Below the pieces are notes generated by a model, which saw only the letters and a program-made list of their open reading frames with translations, was not told where the DNA came from and searched no databases. Positions 1 to 5,455 of a DNA stretch of 10,433 nucleotides are shown here, piece after piece (within the stretch, counting starts at the first letter, position 1; every line of letters begins with the position of its first letter). Source of the DNA: Caryophanales bacterium UBA5603. GTDB taxonomy: Bacteria; Bacillota_I; Bacilli_A; Izemoplasmatales; Hujiaoplasmataceae. The stretch spans positions 1-10,433 of the forward strand of contig DILB01000011.1 of assembly GCA_002424815.1 (NCBI GenBank). Reading direction: 5' to 3'. Both the position numbers and the translations under genes were made by a program.

Positions 1-674
1 GGACCTTGAATAAATTCCATTAAATCATCGATTGATGAAGATGGATGGTCGATTCTATGGATGGTTGCATCAATAATTTCATTGAGATTATGAGGAGGAA
101 TATTCGTTGCATATCCGGTTGCCATACCCATTGCCCCATTGACTAGTAAATTAGGGTATTTTGCAGGCAAAACAATGGGTTCATATTCTTCATCATCAAA
201 ATTAGGAATTAAATTGACCGTTTTTTTATCGATGTCTTGTAATAACGCTTCTGCAAATGGCGAAAGACGCGCTTCAGTGTAACGCATTGCCGCAGCGGGG
301 TCACCATCTATTGAGCCATTATTACCATGCATATCGATGAGCAGAGCTCCCATTTTCCAAGTTTGACTCATTCGAACCATTGCATCATAAACCGACGTAT
401 CACCGTGGGGATGGTATTTACCAATTACCTCACCGACGATTCTTGCGGACTTTTTATAGGGTTTATCTGATCCCATACCAAGTTGATCCATGGCATATAA
501 AATACGTCTTTGAACAGGTTTTAGACCATCACGAACATCAGGCAAAGCACGATCTTGGATAATATATTTGGAGTATCTTCCAAAACGATCTCCAACAATA
601 TTTTCAAGGTTTTCATGAATAATCTTTTCTTCGACAAATGTTTCTATTTTATTTTTTGTTGAAGAGGCAGTCAT
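1..674 (-). CDS. parC: Topoisomerase IV subunit A, 3' part missing (runs off left edge)
   Basis: This is the DNA breakage-reunion subunit of topoisomerase IV, which with ParE forms the A2B2 enzyme that decatenates daughter chromosomes. About 224 N-terminal residues are visible; the rest lies outside the window. The winged-helix core is clear: DRALPDVRDGLKPVQRRIL at about 41-59, HPHGDTSVYDAMVRM (quinolone-resistance region) at about 88-102, and AAAMRYTEARLS with the catalytic tyrosine near residue 132. The stretch WKMGALLIDMHGNNGSIDGD separates it from GyrA, which has a RYPLVDGQGNFGS-type sequence there. The ATG overlaps the parE stop by one base (TAATG), and the last parE codons supply a strong GGGAGGTGG ribosome binding site, so start and translational coupling are well supported. 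The resistance-region positions equivalent to E. coli ParC Ser80/Glu84 are Thr93/Asp97 here. The C-terminal beta-pinwheel cannot be assessed. Confidence 0.97.
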   Translation of the reverse strand, partial: MTASSTKNKIETFVEEKIIHENLENIVGDRFGRYSKYIIQDRALPDVRDGLKPVQRRILYAMDQLGMGSDKPYKKSARIVGEVIGKYHPHGDTSVYDAMVRMSQTWKMGALLIDMHGNNGSIDGDPAAAMRYTEARLSPFAEALLQDIDKKTVNLIPNFDDEEYEPIVLPAKYPNLLVNGAMGMATGYATNIPPHNLNEIIDATIHRIDHPSSSIDDLMEFIQG

Positions 675-2617
675 TATTCCACCTCCCTGATTTTATAATC
701 ATCTTCAGAAGCAAATGAGATATTTGCGTCAATCCACTCTTTGCGTGGTTCAACATCATCACCCATTAAAACGCGAATCCTTTGTTCAGCATCAGCCATA
801 TCATCGATGACGACTTTAATTAAAGTTCGAGATTTTGGATCCATCGTTGTTTCCCAAAGTTGAGAAGCGTTCATTTCACCTAAACCTTTATATCGTTGAA
901 TATTATAACTTTTGAATAAATGGCAAATAGACTCACGATCCTCTTCGGTCCAAGCGTATCGAATTTCTTCTTTTTTTCCAAGCTTCGCAATTTTGTATAA
1001 AGGGGGCAAGGCAATGTATAATTTTCCTGCCTCAACTAAAGGACGCATATATCGGAAGAAGAAAGTAATGAGGAGGACCTGAATGTGAGCCCCATCGGTG
1101 TCAGCGTCGGTCATAATAATAATCTTACTGTAATTTGCTTTATTTAAATTGAAATCGGATCCAAGCCCAGCGCCAATGGTTGAGATGATGGTCGCTATTT
1201 CTTCATTTTTAAGAACATCTTCCATTTTTTGTTTTTCAGAGTTAATGACTTTTCCTCGCAAAGGAAGAATTGCTTGAAAACGTCGATCTCGACCTTGTTT
1301 CGCAGATCCTCCAGCAGAATCCCCTTCTACTAAAAATAACTCATTTATTTTCGGGTTTTTAGAAGTTGCGGGAGATAATTTCCCTGACAAAATCGTTTCA
1401 GTTTTGGATACTTTTTTTACGAGTCGAGCATCTTCTCTCGCTTTTCTAGCTGCTTCACGTGCGTTACGAGCATTTAATGCTTTTTCAATTAATTCTGAAC
1501 TGATTTGTGGATTTTCGGTCATAAAAATCGATAATTGATCGATAACAACAGTCTCGACTGCAGGACGAGCTTCAGGACTACCGAGTTTATTTTTGGTCTG
1601 CCCTTCAAATTGTAATAGATTTTCAGGAATTCGGACAGATACAATAGCCGTTAAACCTTCGCGAATGTCCCCACCATCTAAACCCTCATCATTAGCTTTC
1701 AATAAACCTATTTTTTTACCATAGTCATTAAACACTTTGGTAAAAGCTGACTTAAATCCCGTTTCATGTGTTCCACCATCTTTTGTGCGAACATTATTAA
1801 CAAATGAAATAAGGTTTTCGCTATAAGCTTTGGTGAATTGAAAAGCAACTTCAACTTCAATATCAGATGCTTTTCCATCAAAATATTCAGCGGGATGAAA
1901 AACTCCTTTTTGTACATCCAAAAAATCAATGTATGCTTTGATGCCTTCATCAAATTGATATGTTGCTTTTTGTTTATTTCGTTCGTCGATAAGTTGCATT
2001 TTCAATCCTTTGATTAAGAAGGCACTTTCACGGAGTCGTTCTTCAAGGATTGCATAATTAAATAAAGTTGACGAAAAAATAGAAGCATCGGGTTTGAACC
2101 ATACTTCCGTACCATTTTTTTTAGTTTCTCCAATGACAATCAGTTCTTTGACTTTCTTTCCGCCTTTTTCAAATCGCATTTGATACATTAAACCATCGCG
2201 ATGAACTGTGACTTCAAGAAATTCAGACAGCGCATTTACGACTGAGGCGCCAACACCATGCAGGCCACCACTGACTTTATAAGCCCCGCCGCTCGCTCCA
2301 AACTTTCCACCGGCATGAAGTTTAGTAAAAATAACTTCAACTGCACTTATGCCAGAAGAGTGCATATCAACAGGCATCCCACGGCCATCATCAGAAACTA
2401 CAACAGAATTGTCTTCTTTGATAATGATTTTAATGTTGGATCCAAACCCTGCTAGAACTTCATCGATTGAATTGTCAACAATTTCCCAAACCAGATGATG
2501 CAATCCTCTCGCATCCGTTGAACCAACATACATTCCAGGACGTTTTCGAACCGCTTCAAGACCTTCAAGAATCTGGATTGACTGGGCTGTATAATTTTCT
2601 CTGACTTTTTCACTCAT
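674..2617 (-). CDS. parE: Topoisomerase IV subunit B (ATPase)
   Basis: ATPase subunit of topoisomerase IV, 647 residues, close to the usual length of about 650. The GHKL ATP-binding domain shows EIVDNSIDE (Asn49), the DDGRGMP loop at 76-82 and GGLHGVGASVVNALS at 117-131. The transducer contributes QTKNKLG with Lys341, the likely gamma-phosphate contact. The TOPRIM metal-binding domain shows LVEGDSAGGSAKQGRDRR (Glu430) and MTDADTDGAH (Asp503, 505, 507). The stretches SGKLSPATSKNPKINELFLVEG and DGAHIQVLLITFFFRYMRPL are ParE-like rather than GyrB-like (GyrB has DGAHIRTLLL). The ATG is preceded by AAGAGG at suitable spacing and an extended -10 promoter just upstream. It is followed without a gap by parC, and the pair probably forms one transcript. 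Divergence from plsY is an arrangement known in Bacillus and Staphylococcus. Confidence 0.98.
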   Translation of the reverse strand: MSEKVRENYTAQSIQILEGLEAVRKRPGMYVGSTDARGLHHLVWEIVDNSIDEVLAGFGSNIKIIIKEDNSVVVSDDGRGMPVDMHSSGISAVEVIFTKLHAGGKFGASGGAYKVSGGLHGVGASVVNALSEFLEVTVHRDGLMYQMRFEKGGKKVKELIVIGETKKNGTEVWFKPDASIFSSTLFNYAILEERLRESAFLIKGLKMQLIDERNKQKATYQFDEGIKAYIDFLDVQKGVFHPAEYFDGKASDIEVEVAFQFTKAYSENLISFVNNVRTKDGGTHETGFKSAFTKVFNDYGKKIGLLKANDEGLDGGDIREGLTAIVSVRIPENLLQFEGQTKNKLGSPEARPAVETVVIDQLSIFMTENPQISSELIEKALNARNAREAARKAREDARLVKKVSKTETILSGKLSPATSKNPKINELFLVEGDSAGGSAKQGRDRRFQAILPLRGKVINSEKQKMEDVLKNEEIATIISTIGAGLGSDFNLNKANYSKIIIMTDADTDGAHIQVLLITFFFRYMRPLVEAGKLYIALPPLYKIAKLGKKEEIRYAWTEEDRESICHLFKSYNIQRYKGLGEMNASQLWETTMDPKSRTLIKVVIDDMADAEQRIRVLMGDDVEPRKEWIDANISFASEDDYKIREVE

Positions 2618-2643
2618 GTCTATAACCTCTTTTGCATGTTTTC

Positions 2644-2654
2644 ATTATACCAAA
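2644..2654 (-). promoter_or_regulatory. Extended -10 promoter candidate for parE-parC
   Basis: On the minus strand a perfect TATAAT (2644-2649) is preceded by TGG, giving an extended TGnTATAAT element 27 bases upstream of the parE ATG. No good TTGACA-like -35 is seen at 16-18 bases, as is tolerated by extended -10 promoters. The predicted leader is only about 20 bases and carries the AAGAGG ribosome binding site. Inferred from sequence match only. Confidence 0.6.
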
Positions 2655-2673
2655 AGTTTAACTTATTTTATAG

Positions 2674-2700
2674 TTGTTTTTTTCCGTTTTGTGATATAAT
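2674..2700 (+). promoter_or_regulatory. Extended -10 promoter candidate for plsY
   Basis: A perfect TATAAT at 2695-2700 is preceded by TGA, making an extended -10 (TGnTATAAT). The nearest -35-like hexamer is TTGTTT at 2674-2679 with a short 15-base spacer, so recognition would rest mainly on the extended -10. It lies 25 bases upstream of the plsY ATG. The GGAGG ribosome binding site at 2713-2717 falls between them. It is divergent from the parE promoter within the same 107-base gap. Confidence 0.6.
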
Positions 2701-2724
2701 CATAAAGACTATGGAGGTATTCCC

Positions 2725-3369
2725 ATGATTAAATATTTATTGATAATATTGGCTTATTTACTTGGGGCAATCCCATTCTCCTATTTGCTCGGCAAAATAT
2801 TTAAGGGGAAAGACATCCGACTATATGGCAGCGGAAACTTAGGAACGACGAATGCTTTTCGTGTATTTGGAAAACCCATAGGTTTTACAGTATTGTTTGC
2901 TGATACCTTAAAAAGTGGTGTTTTGGTATTCATCATTCTTCACACCCAATGGTTTGACTCTTTCGATTTATTCCATCCCTTAGTGTATGGCTTTGCCTCT
3001 GTCTTAGGACACGTATTTCCCGTTTGGTTAAAGTTTAAAGGCGGAAAAGGTGTCGCAACATCATTTGGACTCCTTCTTTCTTACAATCCATTGGTGGCAC
3101 TCGGAATGGTTATCGCCTTTATAATTACCGAGTTTCTCACACGTTATGTTTCAGTTGCTTCGACTGTCGCATCAATATTGGCATTTTTGACTGTCATCGT
3201 CTTACATCTGACTGTTGTTTCAGATTTATATTTTGTGATTATAACTGGATTGGCAACTGCTTTGATTATTTACCGACATCAATCAAATTATAAACGTTTA
3301 AAAATGGGAACCGAAAACCGTGTCAAATTGTTCGATAAGTTTGACCAATTATTTAATAAAAGCAAATAA
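2725..3369 (+). CDS. plsY: Acyl-phosphate:glycerol-3-phosphate acyltransferase PlsY
   Basis: Integral membrane enzyme that transfers the acyl group from acyl-phosphate to the sn-1 position of glycerol-3-phosphate, the first step of phosphatidic acid synthesis in bacteria using the PlsX/PlsY route. It has 214 residues, typical of the family. The three conserved motifs are present: GSGNLGTTNAFR at 35-46, KFKGGKGVAT at 103-112 (glycine-rich, phosphate or glycerol-3-phosphate binding) and YRHQSNYKRLKMGTENR at 183-199. Hydrophobic helices are evident at about 4-23, 52-73, 82-102, 114-138 and 142-183. The start is fixed by GGAGG at 2713-2717, seven bases from the ATG. The gene is monocistronic, followed directly by an intrinsic terminator. 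It is divergent from parE as in Bacillus, where the gene was formerly called yneS. Confidence 0.97.
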   Translation: MIKYLLIILAYLLGAIPFSYLLGKIFKGKDIRLYGSGNLGTTNAFRVFGKPIGFTVLFADTLKSGVLVFIILHTQWFDSFDLFHPLVYGFASVLGHVFPVWLKFKGGKGVATSFGLLLSYNPLVALGMVIAFIITEFLTRYVSVASTVASILAFLTVIVLHLTVVSDLYFVIITGLATALIIYRHQSNYKRLKMGTENRVKLFDKFDQLFNKSK

Positions 3370-3397
3370 AAATGAGACTGAGAAGTCTCATTTTTTT
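3369..3397. terminator. Bidirectional intrinsic terminator between plsY and the yneF-family gene
   Basis: An 11-bp perfect stem (3369-3379 with 3384-3394) encloses a GAGA loop. The core is AATGAGACT pairing with AGTCTCATT. A T-run at 3391-3397 serves the plus strand, and the A-run on the left arm gives a T-run on the minus strand. The hairpin begins on the last base of the plsY stop codon, and its right flank reaches into the stop of the opposing gene, so one element can end both transcripts. Confidence 0.9.
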
Positions 3398-3611
3398 ATT
3401 TTGCTTGTTTCATGGAAGCCATAACTTGTCGAACTTGCTTCTCTGAAGGTGTTCTGCCCATTTGAGCCATCATAGCGCGGACCATGGCTTCATTAATTGG
3501 CGGATTTTTTTCTAAATACGACTTGAAATATTTTCTTGACAGAAAGAAACCGACGACTGCTCCAATGAGCAGTGTAACGATAGGTAGTACGATTTGTAAC
3601 CAGATTGGCAT
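3396..3611 (-). CDS. UPF0154 (YneF-family) small membrane protein
   Basis: A 71-residue protein of the YneF/UPF0154 family, whose members are about 72 residues and have no firmly established biochemical role. One N-terminal transmembrane helix (about residues 4-24, IWLQIVLPIVTLLIGAVVGFF) is followed by a basic RKYFKSYLEK segment. The family signature follows: NPPINEAMVRAMMAQMGRTPSEKQVRQVM, about residues 36-64. This suggests an N-anchored protein with a short cytosolic helical tail. The frame stays open for 12 more codons upstream, but the ATG at 3611 is preferred: it has AAAGGAG at 3620-3626 at normal spacing and gives the family length, whereas the upstream ATG at 3647 has no such site and would extend into the promoter. 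The gene converges on plsY and has its own promoter. Family assignment is firm; function is unknown. Confidence 0.9.
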   Translation of the reverse strand: MPIWLQIVLPIVTLLIGAVVGFFLSRKYFKSYLEKNPPINEAMVRAMMAQMGRTPSEKQVRQVMASMKQAK

Positions 3612-3619
3612 TGTAATCA

Positions 3620-3626
3620 CTCCTTT
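3620..3626 (-). promoter_or_regulatory. Ribosome binding site deciding the yneF-family start
   Basis: AAAGGAG on the minus strand lies 8 bases upstream of the ATG at 3611. It is the evidence for choosing this start over the in-frame ATG 12 codons upstream. Confidence 0.8.
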
Positions 3627-3637
3627 ATACCATTCTA

Positions 3638-3666
3638 ATTCTATCAAATCAAAGACACTTATTCAA
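3638..3666 (-). promoter_or_regulatory. Sigma-70 type promoter for the yneF-family gene
   Basis: On the minus strand, -35 TTGAAT (3661-3666), a 17-base spacer and -10 TAGAAT (3638-3643) preceded by TGA give a good vegetative promoter with an extended -10. Transcription would start around 3630, just before the AAAGGAG site that serves the ATG at 3611. This supports the shorter start of the gene, because the alternative upstream ATG lies inside the promoter. Confidence 0.65.
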
Positions 3667-3721
3667 GATAAATTATTGGTAACTTCATAAGCAACTAAAA
3701 TGATGCGTCGATATAATATAT

Positions 3722-3785
3722 TTGACAGTAAAGGGATGATAATTCTATATTTTTTATTTACAAAAATCCATTCGTAATGTAAAAT
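3722..3785 (+). promoter_or_regulatory. Tandem promoter candidates for the ferredoxin gene
   Basis: Two vegetative-type promoters can be read. The upstream one has a perfect -35 TTGACA (3722-3727) and, 18 bases on, TATATT (3746-3751). The downstream one has TTTACA (3757-3762), a 17-base spacer and TAAAAT (3780-3785), which would start transcription near 3792, about 20 bases before the GGAGG site. Either or both may be used. The region between yneF and the ferredoxin gene (3612-3822) holds no other feature that I can support. Confidence 0.5.
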
Positions 3786-3822
3786 ATGAATGAACAAAGG
3801 ATATCTATTAGGAGGAATCATC

Positions 3823-3990
3823 ATGCCAAGAAAGATTCTCGATACATGTATCGCTTGCGGAACTTGTAAAGCTAACTGCCCAGTCGATTGCATCACTGAG
3901 GGGGCAATCTATGTTATTGATGCTGATCAGTGCATCGATTGTGGTGTTTGCGAAGTCAATTGTCCTGTTAACTGTATTATCGTCGAGTAA
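3823..3990 (+). CDS. Clostridial-type 2[4Fe-4S] ferredoxin
   Basis: A 55-residue low-potential electron carrier, the normal size for clostridial ferredoxins. Two complete cluster motifs of the form CxxCxxCxxxCP are present: CIACGTCKANCP at about 9-20 and CIDCGVCEVNCP at about 38-49. They lie in two internally repeated halves, the usual pseudo-twofold arrangement. The protein is cytosolic and acidic. It probably accepts electrons from enzymes such as pyruvate:ferredoxin oxidoreductase and passes them to hydrogenase or reductases; no such partner is in the window. The start at MPRKILDTC is chosen because GGAGG at 3811-3815 lies seven bases before this ATG. The in-frame ATG eleven codons upstream (3790) would place that site inside the gene. 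The gene is single, with its own promoter(s) and terminator. Confidence 0.94.
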   Translation: MPRKILDTCIACGTCKANCPVDCITEGAIYVIDADQCIDCGVCEVNCPVNCIIVE

Positions 3991-4008
3991 TATTTTATCA
4001 TTCGGAAT

Positions 4009-4040
4009 AAAAAATAGCGGAAAATATCCGCTATTTTTTT
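4009..4040. terminator. Bidirectional intrinsic terminator between ferredoxin and marR genes
   Basis: A 13-bp stem (4009-4021 with 4027-4039) has GC-rich core TAGCGGA/TCCGCTA and an AAATA loop. It is flanked by an A-run on the left and a T-run on the right (4034-4040), so it can stop transcripts from both sides. Its right arm overlaps the stop codon of the opposing marR gene. Confidence 0.9.
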
Positions 4041-4470
4041 ATTTTTTAAAATATGAAGCAACCTTAGAAAGTGATTGAACTAAAACAAGATCTTCATCAA
4101 CTTTTAAATCTTCGAAGATAGCATCAATCATTTTTTCGTGATATTCTCGGTGAATATCTAGCACTTCTAGGGCTTTATCTTCCAGTTTGATGAGTACTTT
4201 TCGACGATCTTCAGGAAAACGATAACGAGTGACATATCCTTTTTGGACCAAGGTATTAACTGCTGTTGTAAGAGAACCGACAGTGATACCCAGTTTTGCG
4301 GCGATAAACGTCATTGAAGGTTCTGCAACAACTTGTACAGCTTCAAGAACGTGAACTTCATTCATAGACAGTTTTACGCCACCTTGTTTCAATTCTTCGC
4401 TTTCAATCGCAAGAATTCGATTAAATATGTCAACAAGTAATTCGTTAATCATAACCTTTGCTTCGCTCAT
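4039..4470 (-). CDS. MarR-family transcriptional regulator, FabT-like
   Basis: A 143-residue winged-helix DNA-binding protein of the MarR family, expected to act as a dimer. The wHTH spans about 51-96. It includes SMTFIAAKLGITVGSLTTAVNTLVQKGYV, with the recognition helix at about 64-77, and the wing RYRFPEDRRKVLIKL carrying the signature Asp88-Arg89-Arg90. Flanking N- and C-terminal helices would form the dimer interface. The N-terminal part (IFNRILAIESEELK...LSMNEVHVLEAV) resembles, from memory, FabT, the acyl-ACP-responsive repressor of fatty-acid synthesis in streptococci. This sub-assignment is tentative. It is the second gene of an operon with degV, separated by 8 bases. The degV stop TAG lies within this gene's AGGAGG ribosome binding site, so translation is probably coupled. 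A FabT-box-like palindrome precedes the operon, consistent with autoregulation. Confidence 0.9.
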   Translation of the reverse strand: MSEAKVMINELLVDIFNRILAIESEELKQGGVKLSMNEVHVLEAVQVVAEPSMTFIAAKLGITVGSLTTAVNTLVQKGYVTRYRFPEDRRKVLIKLEDKALEVLDIHREYHEKMIDAIFEDLKVDEDLVLVQSLSKVASYFKK

Positions 4471-4474
4471 AAGT

Positions 4475-4481
4475 CCTCCTA
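4475..4481 (-). promoter_or_regulatory. Ribosome binding site of marR fused with the degV stop codon
   Basis: On the minus strand TAGGAGG contains both the degV stop (TAG, 4479-4481) and the Shine-Dalgarno AGGAGG (4475-4480), four bases before the marR ATG. Ribosomes finishing degV are thus placed on the marR start, favouring coupled, roughly stoichiometric synthesis. Confidence 0.85.
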
Positions 4482-5333
4482 TTTCAATACAACGTATCCT
4501 AGTCCCATTGTTCCTGGTCCTGCATGACAGCCTACTACAGGGGTCAGAGGAACTAATTTAATGTCTTTAATGGATGAATTTTGATCCATTAATAAATCTT
4601 TTAAGTCAGCTGCTTCATTAAAATTATTAGTGTAAATAATGAAAACTTCAACTTTTAAGTCCTTAATTTCATCATTAAATTTCTGAACCATCAATTCACG
4701 TGCTTTTTGAGTCGTCCGGATTTTTTCTAAGGTAACAATTTTGCCTTCTTTAGTTACTTCAAGTAATGGTTTTAATTTTAAAAGTGTCCCAAAGAACCCA
4801 GCAGCATTTGATAATCTACCATTTTTTACTAAAAATTTCAAAGTGTCAACTGTAACAAAAATATGATGATTATTACGGATATATTCAAGTTCAGTCAATA
4901 TCTCTTGAACTGTTTTTCCTTCATCTGCCAATTTTTGAGCCGTGAAAGCCATTTTAGCTTCGATATGAGACACTGATCTTGAATCAAAAACATGAATCGG
5001 CGTGTTTTCCATCATTTTTGCGGCAAGTACTGCATTTTGATACGTTCCTGAAAGATGTGAGGATACCGTTATGACGATGATTTCGTCAATGCCAGAGGCT
5101 TTCATCTCTTCATACATTTTCAAGATGACACCTGTACTTGTTTGAGCAGTTTTTACGTCAATATCAGGACGTTCCACCAGTTGTTTGTAAAAATCATCCG
5201 CATTAATATCAATAAAATCTTCATACTCTTTTCCTTCCATCAATAACAATGAACGGAAAACTCGAATTCTCTTGTCGTGAACCGCGTAGTCGATTCCCGA
5301 GTTACCACATACAGCAATACCAATTTTACTCAT
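4479..5333 (-). CDS. DegV-family protein (fatty-acid-binding, FakB-like)
   Basis: A 284-residue protein of the DegV family. Members bind a long-chain fatty acid, and the FakB members present it to the kinase FakA to make acyl-phosphate, the substrate of PlsY. Family landmarks are KTAQTSTG at 61-68, SSHLSGTYQNA at 91-101 (the serine-rich loop that holds the carboxylate in FakB), DSRSVS at 117-122, TLKFLVKNGRLS at 164-175 and VVGCHAGPGTMGLGY at 266-280. The usual N-terminal TDSTSDL is replaced by VCGNSGID, and the usual TSQPS by TAQTS, so this is a divergent subfamily. Binding specificity cannot be read from sequence. The start is supported by AAGGAG eight bases upstream of the ATG. It is the first gene of the degV-marR operon. 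No FakA/DAK-type kinase gene is in the window. Confidence 0.93.
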   Translation of the reverse strand: MSKIGIAVCGNSGIDYAVHDKRIRVFRSLLLMEGKEYEDFIDINADDFYKQLVERPDIDVKTAQTSTGVILKMYEEMKASGIDEIIVITVSSHLSGTYQNAVLAAKMMENTPIHVFDSRSVSHIEAKMAFTAQKLADEGKTVQEILTELEYIRNNHHIFVTVDTLKFLVKNGRLSNAAGFFGTLLKLKPLLEVTKEGKIVTLEKIRTTQKARELMVQKFNDEIKDLKVEVFIIYTNNFNEAADLKDLLMDQNSSIKDIKLVPLTPVVGCHAGPGTMGLGYVVLK

Positions 5334-5369
5334 TTGTCTCGCTCCTTAGATTGTTTTAATATCGAATAT

Positions 5370-5382
5370 TTTGAAATTCAAA
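5370..5382. promoter_or_regulatory. Palindromic operator candidate (TTTGA-N3-TCAAA) at the degV-marR start
   Basis: TTTGAA and TTCAAA form a perfect inverted repeat around a single central A (5376). It lies just downstream of the extended -10 of the degV promoter and covers the predicted transcription start, the usual place for a repressor site. The TTTGA-N3-TCAAA pattern is the one I recall for FabT boxes of streptococci, and the operon's second gene is a FabT-like MarR protein. Binding itself is inference. Confidence 0.5.
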
Positions 5383-5386
5383 CAAT

Positions 5387-5415
5387 AATATAACATATCA
5401 CGAGATGAATTACAA
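5387..5415 (-). promoter_or_regulatory. Promoter candidate for the degV-marR operon
   Basis: On the minus strand, -35 TTGTAA (5410-5415), a 17-base spacer and -10 TATATT (5387-5392) preceded by TGT form an extended -10 promoter. The start would fall near 5380, giving a leader of about 47 bases to the degV ATG. A weaker alternative inside the palindrome is TTGAAT, 17 bases, TAAAAC. No convincing terminator for the upstream nif3 operon is seen between 5400 and 5455, so read-through into degV is possible. Confidence 0.55.
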
Positions 5416-5455
5416 GTAAAATCCTTAGAAAAAGATAAACTAGATATAAAAGTGA

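Noticed and set aside
380..562. Plus-strand open frame of 60 codons
   Set aside because: It is antisense to the conserved quinolone-resistance region of parC, whose protein conservation explains the open frame.
2258..2455. Plus-strand open frame of 65 codons opposite the parE ATPase domain
   Set aside because: It is a shadow of a strongly conserved coding region, with no ribosome binding site or family match.
3612..3647. Longer form of the yneF-family protein starting at the ATG at 3647
   Set aside because: It would start next to the -10 element and adds 12 residues absent from the family. The ATG at 3611 has the ribosome binding site and the usual protein length.
3663..3896. Minus-strand open frame of 77 codons across the ferredoxin promoter region
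   Set aside because: It covers the ferredoxin promoters and the start of the ferredoxin gene in antisense, has no suitable ribosome binding site and shows no recognisable domain.
5400..5455. Terminator for the glyS-dnaG-rpoD-trmK-nif3 operon downstream of nif3
   Set aside because: I looked for a hairpin followed by a T-run on the minus strand and found none convincing, so termination here is not annotated.
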